Of a stretch of DNA of 39,959 bases, positions 8,119 through 16,850 are shown in pieces. The stretch comes from Saprospiraceae bacterium (GTDB taxonomy: Bacteria; Bacteroidota; Bacteroidia; Chitinophagales; Saprospiraceae): contig JALSPW010000159.1 in the NCBI GenBank assembly GCA_026985735.1, positions 1 to 39,959 of the forward strand. Reading direction: 5' to 3'. The number at the start of each line of letters is the position of its first letter. Position 1 is the first letter of the stretch. A model generated the notes under the pieces. That model searched no databases. It was given only the letters and a program-made list of their open reading frames with translations, and had not been told where the DNA came from. Position numbers and translations under genes: made by a program.

Positions 8119-8227
8119 AGCTTGAACATAGTACAAATAATTGAGAATTGAAAATTGAGAATTGAGAATTGAAAATTGAAAATTGAGAATGACAAAAGAG
8201 AAATTTAATTATGAATGGTGAATGGTA
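8119..8227 (+). repeat. dispersed repeat copy 1 containing seven ATTGARA tandem units
   Basis: The segment runs AGCTTGAACATAGTACAAATA, then seven tandem 7-base units ATTGAGA/ATTGAAA (8140-8188), then ATGACAAAAGA, TTTAATTATGAATG and TGAATGGTA. The same order of blocks occurs at 39886-39959 with only two 7-base units. It is non-coding in all frames that I checked. Confidence 0.75.
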
Positions 8228-8582
8228 AATTATGAATTAAAAAGCTGGCTTTGAAGTCACGCTATCGCGTGCTTTGTCTTTAAATGGTACTTCAAATTTA
8301 TTTGAAACAATGGGAAAAATTAATTTTTAAAAATAATCCAATCTCAAAAAATCTCACATGTAGTTAGTTATACGTTTTTTACATATTATAATAATAAATA
8401 TCTAAAAAATACCTTCAAAAAACCTGTCACAAAAGTCACTTTTTCTCATACTATATGTGAACACTGTCAATCAACGCTCCGGAGTAAATGCGCAAAAGTT
8501 TACAGTTTTCAATAACAGGTGAAAAAATGACCCGAACACACCGGAAAAAGAAGTAGGGCGTAAATTTTTAAATTGTTTTATT

Positions 8583-9248
8583 ATGAAAAAAAATATTATT
8601 TTAATTGTTTTTAGTATAATTGCATTAAGTTTAAATGTATATGGCTGTTCATCTATTCATAAATTTACTACTATTAATAAAAAGTATAATTCAAAAAGCT
8701 ACGTAAAATCAGATCCCGAATATACTTACCTTAAAGAAGTTCATGGAAAAAATTTAATTGTTTTTAGTTTATTACCAAATGGTAATATTAAAGAATATAT
8801 TTTTGTTCAAGGTATAGCTGAAGATTTCGATGATGATATTATAAATATTCAATATTCTGAAATTGACAAATACGTAAAATTTATATTATCCAATAACAAA
8901 TTTGTTGTGTATTCAATTGATGATTCTGATAATGCTGTATGTGGAATAGCACATGGCATCTGTACTAATCCGGAAGGTGTTAGTAGAGATGATGCATTTA
9001 ACGTTGACATTGCAGCTATAGGTACTAATGGTTCAAACAATTCAAATTGTGATTCAGGTTGCGTTGCAGGAGGTTGTGGTTCAAATTCGTGTTCTTCTTC
9101 TATTTTTGAATTATCATGTTCTGTTTCATGTAATACAGGATATTTTGCTTGTTGTGGAGCGAGCCTTAAAGACGCTGGCTGTTTTTGTAAATCGGAAAAA
9201 TGTTGTAGCAATTCTAATTCTGTTACTCCAAAATGTAATCGTAAATAA
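8583..9248 (+). CDS. cysteine-rich exported protein of unknown function
   Basis: A 221-residue protein with an N-terminal hydrophobic export segment (residues 4-20) and Cys22 in VYGC, which could be a lipidation site although Tyr at -2 is unusual. Residues 40-140 form an ordinary mixed domain with no motif that I recognise. The last 66 residues carry 13 of the 16 cysteines (156, 160, 165, 170, 179, 183, 190, 191, 200, 202, 207, 208, 218) in a Gly/Ser/Asn-rich background, including CSVSCNTGYFACC. From memory, a similar CSVxC...GYxACC ending recurs in small Bacteroidota proteins of unknown function; I cannot name a family. Outside the cytoplasm the cysteines are likely disulfide-bonded, or they could bind metal. 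It has its own terminator 108 bases downstream. Alternatives include a toxin-like or modified-peptide precursor. Confidence 0.65.
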   Translation: MKKNIILIVFSIIALSLNVYGCSSIHKFTTINKKYNSKSYVKSDPEYTYLKEVHGKNLIVFSLLPNGNIKEYIFVQGIAEDFDDDIINIQYSEIDKYVKFILSNNKFVVYSIDDSDNAVCGIAHGICTNPEGVSRDDAFNVDIAAIGTNGSNNSNCDSGCVAGGCGSNSCSSSIFELSCSVSCNTGYFACCGASLKDAGCFCKSEKCCSNSNSVTPKCNRK

Positions 9249-9355
9249 TAATTTGACTTAAAATATTCAAACTATTCTTTTAAAATATCTGCTTCATTTA
9301 GTAAAAATAATTTTTATACCACAAGTATTCTAATAGAGTAATTACGAAAATTTTT

Positions 9356-9397
9356 GATGAAATGACTTCTGTAATATGTTGTCATTTCATCTTTTTT
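9356..9397 (+). terminator. strong rho-independent terminator after the cysteine-rich gene
   Basis: The perfect 11-bp inverted repeat GATGAAATGAC (9356-9366) / GTCATTTCATC (9381-9391) has a 14-base loop and is followed by TTTTTT (9392-9397). It insulates the downstream nqr operon from the cysteine-rich gene. Confidence 0.85.
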
Positions 9398-9612
9398 ATA
9401 ACTAAATAAATTTAAAATTATAGAAAAAACAATTTTACTTTTTTTTCTTTTTTTAGGCATGAATTATGCATATTCTGGAATCCGTTGATTTTTCCGGATT
9501 GTCAAACAATTTTACTGATTAAAAAAGATGACAGCTGTCCTATGTCCAAGAAACTAATTCTTTTTAATGTCTTAACGACTTAAAAATAAAAAATACAAAA
9601 CATTAATCAAAC

Positions 9613-9669
9613 ATGAACTTTATCAATCTTAAAACATTTGGCAAAAAATTATTAAAAATAATTCTATAA
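9613..9669 (+). other. 18-codon micro-ORF sharing its first seven residues with 5207
   Basis: The frame reads MNFINLKTFGKKLLKIIL, a short basic amphipathic sequence. Its first seven codons encode the same residues as the micro-ORF at 5207, with all nucleotide differences in those codons at third positions (AAC/AAT, ATC/ATT). That hints at selection on the peptide, but seven codons is a small sample. It might be a leader peptide, an unannotated small protein or a repeat remnant. Confidence 0.25.
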
Positions 9670-9677
9670 AAACTAAA

Positions 9678-9704
9678 TTTTGTAATTGTCTGGCTGTATA
9701 TTTG
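9678..9704 (+). promoter_or_regulatory. candidate nqr operon promoter
   Basis: TATATTTG at 9697-9704 matches the TAnnTTTG -7 consensus. TTTTG at 9678-9682 could serve as -33 box, though the 14-base spacing is shorter than the usual 19-20. The position, 52 bases before the nqrA ATG and after a strong terminator, fits an operon promoter. Confidence 0.4.
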
Positions 9705-9756
9705 TTCTTTATTTTAGATTTTATAAAAACTATTAAAAAATAATCTAAATTTTATT

Positions 9757-11157
9757 ATGTTAGGAGCCAATAAAAAACCTGCTTATGTAGGGTCAAACAA
9801 AATTATATTATTAAAAAAAGGTCTAAACATCAATATTAAAGGTAAGGCTGAAAATACATTTATAGAAGAAGCTATAATTGAAAATTTTGCGATTCAGCCA
9901 GGAAATTTTCGCGGTGTAGTTCCAATTCCTAAAGTTGTTGTAAACCCCGGTGATAAAATTTTAGCCGGTGATTTATTGTTTTATGACAAAAAGAGACCCG
10001 ATTTAAAATTTGTTTCACCTGTTAGCGGTACCGTTAAAGCAATAAACAGAGGTGCAAGAAGGTCAATCAAAGAAATTGTAATTACTAAAGATGAGAAAAT
10101 AAAATATAAAAAATTTAATTCTCCTAATCCGGATAATATTTCCCGCGAAGACCTAGTGGATTTTATGTTGGAATCAGGTGTTTGGCCTTTAATAAAACAA
10201 AGACCTTTTGATTTGGTGCCGGACAAAGAAATTGTACCGCAAAATATATTTATTTCAACATTTGACAGCTCCCCGTTAGCTCCCGATTATAATTTTATTA
10301 TTAACGGCAAAGAGAATGTTTTTCAAAAAGGACTTGAAGTTTTAACTAAATTAACTTCCGGAAAAGTTTTTTTAGGTTTAGATGCAAATAATAAATATCC
10401 TCCCGCCGATGCTTTTACAAAAGCTCAAAATGTTGAAAAAGTATATTTCAAAGGTCCTCATCCTTCCGGTAACACCGGTATTCAAATTCATCATCTTGCA
10501 CCGATAAGGGGAGCAAATAAAGTTTGGACGGTGGGTATTCAAGAAGTCATAACAATAGGGAATTTATTTCTAAATAACATTTATGATGCTTCAAGGATAA
10601 TAGCTATTGTAGGAGAGGATATCGAAACACCCGGGTATATAAATACTTATCTTGGTGCGGATATTACCGAATCTGTTAGGGTCTGTTTAAAAGATAGCAA
10701 ATGCAGGGTTATATCAGGAAATGTACTAACCGGTGAAACCAAAGAATACGGTGAATTTTTAAATGCTTTCGATTATATGATTTCCGTTATTCCAACAGGT
10801 AATTACTTCGAGCCTTTCGGTTGGTTTATACCTAAAAAATCCCGGCCTACTTTTTCAAAAACATTTTTAAGTAAATGGATTAATCCCGGGAAAACCTATA
10901 GTGTCGATACAAATATGCACGGACAAGAACGGGCTTTTGTCGCTACAGGTATTTACAAAGAAGTTTTACCGATGGATATTTATCCCGTTCATCTGATGAA
11001 AGCTATTTTAGCAGGAGATATTGAAAAAATGGAAGGTCTTGGAATAAATGAAGTGGCGGAAGAAGATGTAGCATTATGTGAATTTATCTGTCCATCTAAA
11101 CAAGAATTTCAAGCTATATTAAGAGACGGACACCGTATGATGATAGAACAAGAATAA
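9757..11157 (+). CDS. nqrA: Na+-translocating NADH:quinone reductase subunit A
   Basis: This 466-residue cytoplasmic-side subunit belongs to the six-subunit Na+-NQR complex, which passes electrons from NADH to quinone and pumps sodium out of the cell. The sequence shows the family's opening (ILLKKGLNINIKGKAE), the barrel-sandwich segment with 'VNPGDKILAGDLLFYDKKRPDLKFVSPVSGTVKAI', and 'GPHPSGNTGIQIHHLAPI' in the middle, which are hallmarks of NqrA and of related RnfC. The length is a little above the roughly 447 residues of Vibrio NqrA. It is the first gene of an intact nqrABCDEF operon and is separated from nqrB by 94 bases, the largest gap in the operon. Confidence 0.95.
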   Translation: MLGANKKPAYVGSNKIILLKKGLNINIKGKAENTFIEEAIIENFAIQPGNFRGVVPIPKVVVNPGDKILAGDLLFYDKKRPDLKFVSPVSGTVKAINRGARRSIKEIVITKDEKIKYKKFNSPNPDNISREDLVDFMLESGVWPLIKQRPFDLVPDKEIVPQNIFISTFDSSPLAPDYNFIINGKENVFQKGLEVLTKLTSGKVFLGLDANNKYPPADAFTKAQNVEKVYFKGPHPSGNTGIQIHHLAPIRGANKVWTVGIQEVITIGNLFLNNIYDASRIIAIVGEDIETPGYINTYLGADITESVRVCLKDSKCRVISGNVLTGETKEYGEFLNAFDYMISVIPTGNYFEPFGWFIPKKSRPTFSKTFLSKWINPGKTYSVDTNMHGQERAFVATGIYKEVLPMDIYPVHLMKAILAGDIEKMEGLGINEVAEEDVALCEFICPSKQEFQAILRDGHRMMIEQE

Positions 11158-11251
11158 CCCTGGTATTATAAACTTTAATTAATGCTTTTAAAAAAAATTT
11201 TATAATCAAAAGGTGGATTTATAAAAAACAAATAAAAATTAACAAATATAC

Positions 11252-12508
11252 ATGAAACGATTATTAAAGTATTTCAAAAAAATAGAACCTGATAAAACAA
11301 AAAATCCTTTTTTGTTTTCAATGTGGGAAAGTTTTTTTACTTTTCTTTTTGTTCCTGACGACGAAACTCCAGGTACAGGAACACACATTAAAGACAAAAT
11401 GGATCTCAAAAGATTAATGTCTTTTGTAGTTTTAGGCCTTATCCCTGCATATATTTTCGGTATTTACAATATCGGCCATCAGCATTTTCTTGCATTGGGA
11501 CAATATACGGGATTTTGGGAAGGATGGAATTTGAAATTTGCACACGGACTTATTAAATTGGTTCCTATTTTAGTTGTAACTATGGTAGTAGGTCTTGGTT
11601 GGGAGTTTTATTTTTCTTCAAAAAAAGGAAAAGGTATAGAAGAAGGTTTTTTGGTTTCAGGTGCATTAATTCCATTGCTAATGCCTCCCGATATTCCATT
11701 ATGGATTTTGGTTATTGCTGTTTCTTTTGCTGTTGTTTTGGGAAAAGAGGTTTTTGGTGGTACAGGTATGAATATATGGAATGTTGCTCTTTTGGCCAGG
11801 GTTTTTATTTTCTTTGCATATCCTCTGTCCATATCCGGCGACAATGTATGGGTCAGTGGATTTGATAATATAGTAGCAGGAATACATCCTGATTACGGAT
11901 GGTGGCATACCGGATTTTTTAATACTATTTTTGATTGGTTCAATTTGGATAAATTTGATTCGCACATGGCCATTGTTGATGGATTTAGCGGAGCTACGCC
12001 TTTAGCAATAGCCAAAGATGGTGGCTGGGATGCCGTGACACAAGCTTTTTCTACCCATGATTTATTATGGGGCACTATTCCCGGTTCAATCGGTGAAACT
12101 TCAAAACCCTTATTAATTTTAGGAGGATTATTTATATTACTTACAGGCATAGCGGATTGGAGAATTACCATAGGTGCTGTACTCGGTATTATTTTTAGCG
12201 GATTTCTTTTCAATCTCTGGGGTGCGACGCCTTTAATGACTATTCCATGGTATTATCAATTTTATCTCGGAGGAGCATTATTGGCAATTATTTTTATGGC
12301 AACCGATCCGGTTACCGCTGCAAGTACTTTTAAAGGAAAATGGATATACGGTTTTTTAATCGGTGTCATCGGTATGTTGATTAGAGTAATAAACCCTGCT
12401 TATCCGGAAGGATGGATGCTGGCAATTTTATTTATGAATTCATTTGCACCATTAATCGATCATTACATTATTTCAAATCATATTAAAAAACGTTTAAAAA
12501 GTGAATAG
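11252..12508 (+). CDS. nqrB: Na+-translocating NADH:quinone reductase subunit B
   Basis: A 418-residue polytopic inner-membrane subunit that carries covalent FMN and forms much of the sodium path. The FMN attachment motif is seen as SGATPLA, with Thr249 as the expected phosphoester-linked residue. Many hydrophobic helices follow the cytoplasmic N-terminal 50 residues, and the C-terminal half shows 'ATDPVTAAST', the second conserved stretch of the NqrB/RnfD family. The length agrees with Vibrio NqrB (about 415). Its stop overlaps the GTG start of nqrC by eight bases. Confidence 0.96.
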   Translation: MKRLLKYFKKIEPDKTKNPFLFSMWESFFTFLFVPDDETPGTGTHIKDKMDLKRLMSFVVLGLIPAYIFGIYNIGHQHFLALGQYTGFWEGWNLKFAHGLIKLVPILVVTMVVGLGWEFYFSSKKGKGIEEGFLVSGALIPLLMPPDIPLWILVIAVSFAVVLGKEVFGGTGMNIWNVALLARVFIFFAYPLSISGDNVWVSGFDNIVAGIHPDYGWWHTGFFNTIFDWFNLDKFDSHMAIVDGFSGATPLAIAKDGGWDAVTQAFSTHDLLWGTIPGSIGETSKPLLILGGLFILLTGIADWRITIGAVLGIIFSGFLFNLWGATPLMTIPWYYQFYLGGALLAIIFMATDPVTAASTFKGKWIYGFLIGVIGMLIRVINPAYPEGWMLAILFMNSFAPLIDHYIISNHIKKRLKSE

Positions 12509-13250
12509 TTCAAAATATATTATAGGATTTACCGCTCTTCTAACTGCTGTTGTAGCTTTAGTATTATCACTGATGTACACAGGGCTTAAGGAAAAACACA
12601 AACAAAATGAATTATTGTTTGAAAAAAGAGCAATGTTGGGAGCGATACAAGATAAAGCAAGTATTGATGTTTCAAAAATGAAAGATGCCGGTGTTATTGA
12701 TTTTTTCTCAAAAAATATCGAACAACTTGTAGTTGATACAAAAGGCAATATCTTAAAGTCTGAAGATGTTGAAAAAGCAGGTTATAAAGGAGGAAAAGCA
12801 GAAAATGTAGATTTAAAAACCGAAATGAAAAAACCTTTTGAAAAAAGGATTTTGCCGGTATATATCTATAATGGGGAAAAAGGAGATAAAATCTATATTC
12901 TTAAATTATTCGGAAAAGGACTTTGGGATGAAATCAGCGGCTACATAGCTTTATCTTCCGATTTAAATACCGTCGTTGGAGCCAGTTTTGACCATAAAGG
13001 CGAAACTCCCGGCATGGGAGCTGAAATGAAAGATAACCCTAAGTTCCGGGCTCAATTCAAAGGAAAAAAAATATACGATCAATCGGGTAAACTTGTTTCG
13101 ATAAACGTAAGAAAGGGTGGCGCTGTAGATCCCGAACATGATGTTGATGCGATATCCGGTGCAACTTTAACATCAAATGGCATCACGGATATGTTGAAAC
13201 ACAGTCTTGAAAATTATAACAATTATTTGAAAAAATTAAAACAAAAATAA
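12501..13250 (+). CDS. nqrC: Na+-translocating NADH:quinone reductase subunit C
   Basis: A 249-residue subunit anchored by one N-terminal transmembrane helix (about 5-25), with a periplasmic FMN-binding domain. The covalent FMN motif is SGATLTS with Thr222, and '[10 protein letters not shown]' upstream of it is the usual NqrC/RnfG element. It starts at GTG 12501 inside the end of nqrB; this start keeps the N-terminal helix, and no closer ATG does. Attachment of FMN needs the flavin transferase ApbE, which is not encoded in this window. Confidence 0.95.
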   Translation: MNSSKYIIGFTALLTAVVALVLSLMYTGLKEKHKQNELLFEKRAMLGAIQDKASIDVSKMKDAGVIDFFSKNIEQLVVDTKGNILKSEDVEKAGYKGGKAENVDLKTEMKKPFEKRILPVYIYNGEKGDKIYILKLFGKGLWDEISGYIALSSDLNTVVGASFDHKGETPGMGAEMKDNPKFRAQFKGKKIYDQSGKLVSINVRKGGAVDPEHDVDAISGATLTSNGITDMLKHSLENYNNYLKKLKQK

Positions 13251-13251
13251 A

Positions 13252-13959
13252 ATGTCTGAAATGAAAGAAAGTAAAAAAGCTCTTTTCCCTATGACAAAAA
13301 AGGAAAAAAAGTTGCTTTTAGACCCTTTAAATGATAATAATCCGGTAACTGTTCAGGTGTTGGGGATATGTTCTGCATTGGCTGTAACATCTATGCTTTT
13401 ACCTTCCATCGTAATGGCAATTGCCGTGACATTTGTAATTGCTTTTTCAAATCTCGCTATTTCCTTGATGAGAAAATATATTCCTAAACAAGTGAGAATG
13501 ATTGTACAATTGGTGGTAATTGCTTTTTTGGTTACAATTGTAGAACTAACACTAAAAGCATATAGCTATCCGGTTTATAAACAACTATCGGTATTTATCG
13601 GATTGATTATTACCAACTGTATCGTAATGGGAAGACTTGAAGCTTTTGCTATGGCCAATCCACCCTGGCAATCATTTTTAGATGGTATTGGCAATGGCTT
13701 GGGATATGGAATTATCCTTATTATTATATCTTTTTTCAGAGAACTCTTCGGAAGAGGTACACTTTTATCAGGCACCCCTCTCGAAATGAAAATAATCGGA
13801 GCTAGTTCCGACTTTTGGATTAATACAACAACAAATTCATGGTTTGGTTGGTACACCAATAACAACTTAATGGTCTTACCGGCAGCCGCATTATTTATAC
13901 TTGGAATGATTATCTGGTATCAAAGAAGTAAAAACACTAAATTAGTTGATATTTCATAA
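13252..13959 (+). CDS. nqrD: Na+-translocating NADH:quinone reductase subunit D
   Basis: A 235-residue, six-helix inner-membrane subunit of Na+-NQR. The two conserved intramembrane cysteines expected to bind the iron centre shared with NqrE are present as Cys40 (GICSALAV) and Cys123 (TNCIVMGR). The N terminus extends about 20 residues beyond the shortest family members, with a charged stretch ([17 protein letters not shown]). It begins one base after the nqrC stop. Confidence 0.95.
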   Translation: MSEMKESKKALFPMTKKEKKLLLDPLNDNNPVTVQVLGICSALAVTSMLLPSIVMAIAVTFVIAFSNLAISLMRKYIPKQVRMIVQLVVIAFLVTIVELTLKAYSYPVYKQLSVFIGLIITNCIVMGRLEAFAMANPPWQSFLDGIGNGLGYGIILIIISFFRELFGRGTLLSGTPLEMKIIGASSDFWINTTTNSWFGWYTNNNLMVLPAAALFILGMIIWYQRSKNTKLVDIS

Positions 13960-13977
13960 AAGAAAAAATAAATAAAA

Positions 13978-14592
13978 ATGGAAGAATTTTTAAATATATT
14001 TATTAAATCGGCATTTGTAGAGAATCTTGTTCTTTCTTATTTTTTGGGAATGTGTTCATATCTTGCCGTTTCGAAGACTGTTAAAACCGCTTCAGGTTTA
14101 GGATTGGCGGTTATTTTTGTATTGGGAATTACCGTTCCTATCAACTGGCTTATAAACAGATATTTGCTTTCTGAAAACGGTATACTCGGTATGGATCTGA
14201 CCTTTTTAAGGTTTATATTATTTATTGCCGTCATTGCATCAATGGTTCAATTGGTAGAAATGGTAGTGGAAAAAGTCTCTCCTGCATTGTACAATTCCTT
14301 GGGAATTTTCTTGCCCCTTATCACTGTCAACTGCGCAATTTTAGGAGCATCATTGTTTATGATATCCCGAGAATATGACTTTTCCGAAAGTGTAGCATTT
14401 GGCCTCGGTGGAGGCTTTGGCTGGTTTCTTGCTATAGTGGCAATGGCTGCAATCAGGGAAAAATTGAGATATTCGGATATTCCCGCTCCTCTTAGAGGTC
14501 TTGGAATTGCATTTATTATTACCGGCTTGATGGGAATGGCTTTTATGGGAATGATGGGAATTGATCCTGCAATATTTTTTAGTGGAAAATAA
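13978..14592 (+). CDS. nqrE: Na+-translocating NADH:quinone reductase subunit E
   Basis: A 204-residue, six-helix inner-membrane subunit, homologous to NqrD and inserted in opposite topology. The conserved cysteines of the NqrD/NqrE iron site appear as Cys26 ([10 protein letters not shown]) and Cys119 ([10 protein letters not shown]). The length matches the family (about 198-205). It lies 18 bases after nqrD and 13 before nqrF. Confidence 0.95.
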   Translation: MEEFLNIFIKSAFVENLVLSYFLGMCSYLAVSKTVKTASGLGLAVIFVLGITVPINWLINRYLLSENGILGMDLTFLRFILFIAVIASMVQLVEMVVEKVSPALYNSLGIFLPLITVNCAILGASLFMISREYDFSESVAFGLGGGFGWFLAIVAMAAIREKLRYSDIPAPLRGLGIAFIITGLMGMAFMGMMGIDPAIFFSGK

Positions 14593-14605
14593 AATTTAAC
14601 TTATA

Positions 14606-15928
14606 ATGAACTTGACAATTGATTATAATTTTATACTGGCATCCGTATTGGTTTTTGTCATTATTATTTTACTTCTTGCATTAATGCTAATATATGCCAG
14701 AAAAAAACTTTTACCGCAAGGAAAAGTTAAACTGGTTATTAACGGAAAAGAAAATGAAGCTATCGAAGTAGATCCGGGTTCTTCATTACTCACAACGCTG
14801 GCAGAAAATAATATCTTCTTGCCTAGTGCCTGTGGCGGTGGTGGTACTTGCGCAATGTGTAAATGCGTTGTAAGTGATGGTGGCGGAGATGTTTTACCTA
14901 CGGAACTTAATCACCTTAACAGAAAAGAAGTTGAAAAAGGTGTAAGACTTGCATGTCAGGTAAAAGTCAGAAATGATATGAAAATCAAAATTCCGGAAGA
15001 AATTTTCGGTATCAAAAAAATGGAATGCGAAGTAGTATCAAATTATAATGTCGCTTCTTTTATCAAAGAGTTTAAAGTAAAACTTCCCGAAGGAGAACAT
15101 CTGGATTTTAAAGCAGGTGGTTATGTGCAAATTGATGTACCTGCACCTATTACAGTATATTTTAAAGATTTTGATATTACAGCTCATCCCAAATATCATA
15201 AACGTCCTGATGAATTTAAATCCGAATGGGATCAATATAAAATGTGGGATTTGAAAATGGTAAACGAAGAACCTCAATTCAGAGCTTATTCAATGGCCAG
15301 CTATCCTGCCGAAGGAGATATTATTATGCTTAATATCAGAATTGCAGCTCCACCTTGGGATAGAGAAAAAAATACATGGATGGATGTTAATCCAGGAGTT
15401 TGTTCTTCTTATATATTCAATCAAAAACCGGGAGATAAAGTTGTTATCTCAGGCCCTTATGGAGAATTCTTTATTAAAGAAGATTCCGACCGGGAAATGA
15501 TTTATATCGGTGGAGGAGCAGGAATGGCACCATTGCGGTCTCATATATTCCATATATTCCGTACATTGAAATGGAAACATCGTAAAGTATCATATTGGTA
15601 TGGAGGCCGTACAAGAAGGGAATTGTTCTATATCGAAGATTTCAGGGAAATAGAAAAAGATTTTGATAATTTTAAATTTTATGTTGCTCTTGATAACCCG
15701 CTACCTGAAGATAATTGGAAAGTAAAAGAAAATATCAATGCTCCTGGCGATGGCTTTAAAGGATATATAATGAATGTTCTTTATGAACAATATCTTAAAG
15801 ATCATCCTGAACCGGAAGAATGTGAATATTATTACTGCGGACCTCCAGCTATGGCAGCATCCATTATGAAAACACTGGATGAACTCGGAGTACCGAAAGA
15901 ACAAATTTTCTTTGACGATTTCGGTTAA
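14606..15928 (+). CDS. nqrF: Na+-translocating NADH:quinone reductase subunit F
   Basis: A 440-residue NADH-oxidising subunit and electron entry point of Na+-NQR. It has one N-terminal transmembrane helix (about 8-30) and a plant-type 2Fe-2S ferredoxin domain with Cys76-x5-Cys82-x2-Cys85 and Cys117. A ferredoxin-reductase domain follows, with the FAD motif RAYSMAS, the NADH-side motif IGGGAGMAPLRSH, and a C-terminal YYYCGPPAM element ending in FDDFG. About 30 residues longer than Vibrio NqrF, mostly from a loop near residues 185-225. It ends the operon; the next plus-strand gene is 0.4-0.9 kb away. Confidence 0.96.
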   Translation: MNLTIDYNFILASVLVFVIIILLLALMLIYARKKLLPQGKVKLVINGKENEAIEVDPGSSLLTTLAENNIFLPSACGGGGTCAMCKCVVSDGGGDVLPTELNHLNRKEVEKGVRLACQVKVRNDMKIKIPEEIFGIKKMECEVVSNYNVASFIKEFKVKLPEGEHLDFKAGGYVQIDVPAPITVYFKDFDITAHPKYHKRPDEFKSEWDQYKMWDLKMVNEEPQFRAYSMASYPAEGDIIMLNIRIAAPPWDREKNTWMDVNPGVCSSYIFNQKPGDKVVISGPYGEFFIKEDSDREMIYIGGGAGMAPLRSHIFHIFRTLKWKHRKVSYWYGGRTRRELFYIEDFREIEKDFDNFKFYVALDNPLPEDNWKVKENINAPGDGFKGYIMNVLYEQYLKDHPEPEECEYYYCGPPAMAASIMKTLDELGVPKEQIFFDDFG

Positions 15929-16343
15929 TACCCGGATTGAAATTAATATTATTTTATTTGCTTTTATGTTTGTAAACTGCCGGACATAAAAACAAATGAA
16001 TGGTTATTTGTGGTTATTCGGTAGTCATTAATTCCCGGTCTTCAGTCCGCAATTACCATTAATTTCTCTAATCTTTTGTCCTTCACAATAGATCGGTTGT
16101 CCTGAATATATTTGAAAATGCCCTGCCTTCCTAAGTCTTTTTATGTATTATATATACTCCGGGAAAGCAGATAAATAGTTATATAGCGTCTTATTTATCT
16201 GTTACTAACGACTGGAAATCTAATTTTTCCTTGTACAATTTTAATTTTCTATCTCCTATTTTTTGTTTTCTGTGACTTTTTTTAGATATTTACTTTTTTA
16301 TTAGTGAAAATGGAAATATATAAATAACTGTAAATAACTTAAA
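15929..16343. other. intergenic region after the nqr operon with two inverted repeats
   Basis: A 13-position inverted repeat with one mismatch occurs at 15957-15969/15984-15996 (TTTGCTTTTATGT and ACATAAAAACAAA, 14-base loop) and may help end nqr transcription, though no U-tract follows. A perfect 10-bp inverted repeat CAGATAAATA/TATTTATCTG lies at 16168-16177/16192-16201. I see no coding frame and no apbE or nqrM gene. Confidence 0.4.
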
Positions 16344-16517
16344 GTGAAAAGAATTAATAAAAAATATTTTATATTTGTAATTTTATTGGGTTTTGTTTTA
16401 TCAATTGTATTCCAACAAATAGGAAAATATTTTAAAATTAATTATTTTATTACAATACCAATTTATTTTATTGTTTTTTTGATTATAATTTTATTAGCTC
16501 GAAAAAAATTTAATTGA
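16344..16517 (+). CDS. possible 57-residue two-helix membrane micro-protein
   Basis: A GTG-initiated frame encodes a peptide with a basic start (KRINKKY), a first hydrophobic helix (about 8-22), a second one (about 37-52) and a basic end (ARKKFN). Two helices bounded by positive charges make a plausible inner-membrane hairpin, and the frame is closed by a stop just upstream of the GTG. Against it: the region is so AT-rich that hydrophobic frames arise by chance, and no clear promoter is seen. I do not recognise a family. Confidence 0.35.
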   Translation: MKRINKKYFIFVILLGFVLSIVFQQIGKYFKINYFITIPIYFIVFLIIILLARKKFN

Positions 16518-16850
16518 TACTAATTATAAAAAGTTTAGTTTTCACCATCTTGATAACGGTTTGGCGTTAAGACCGCTTCACTATGTTCGCATATTAGTGC
16601 ATTTTTTGAAATTTTGGAATATGCATCATGTAACTTTTTTATAAACTCAGTTATTATAAAATATCCCCTTACAAAATTTTTATAATTTATAAACCTTTTG
16701 TCATTTTCACTACATTTATTGTTTTAATAATGATTTTTCGTCAGTAATAGATTCAATGTAAGACTATTAAACCAAAGTTGATAAAAAATTCAACTTTATT
16801 ATGTTGACTTTTTAGTCATATACAAATTATCTAAACAAAATTTAATAAAA
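16518..16850. other. 333-base intergenic region upstream of the T9SS cargo gene
   Basis: It contains a short hairpin CGGTTT/AGACCG with loop GGCGTTA (16557-16575) in a locally GC-richer patch. A perfect 8-bp inverted repeat AAAGTTGA/TCAACTTT (16774-16781/16790-16797) lies about 55 bases before the next gene and could be an operator or RNA hairpin. No coding frame is evident. Confidence 0.35.

Larger units (their letters stand above)
7864..8582. other. 719-base intergenic region with a small RNA candidate and repeats
   Basis: Besides the small RNA candidate and the tandem-repeat element listed separately, it holds a 16-base motif (8081-8096) shared in inverted orientation with 19686-19701, a hairpin with stem CACGC/GCGTG around 8258-8271, and a less AT-rich stretch at 8465-8560 with a short basic frame of 22 codons that I do not call a gene. 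I find no longer coding frame. Confidence 0.5.
9249..9756. other. 508-base intergenic region
   Basis: It contains the terminator of the cysteine-rich gene (9356-9397), a micro-ORF with first residues MNFINLK at 9613-9669 that matches one at 5207, and a possible promoter in front of nqrA. I find nothing else that I can name. Confidence 0.5.

Noticed and set aside
8140-8188. CRISPR array
   Set aside because: The units are 7 bases long and directly adjacent without spacers; no cas genes are nearby.
8488-8556. 22-codon frame preceded by GGAG, encoding a basic peptide
   Set aside because: Short, no homologue recognised, and this phylum does not usually use Shine-Dalgarno sites; the GGAG is probably coincidental.
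8849-9211. 120-codon open frame antisense to the cysteine-rich gene
   Set aside because: It mirrors the unusual codon pattern of the sense gene, has no signal or motif, and the sense frame has an export signal and a matching terminator.
11599-12213. Several long frames within nqrB on both strands
   Set aside because: They are shadows of the nqrB coding sequence, which is complete and conserved.
16557-16575. Integron attC-like site (CGGTTTGGCGTTAAGACCG)
   Set aside because: Only a 6-bp hairpin is present; the paired core sites and an integrase are missing.
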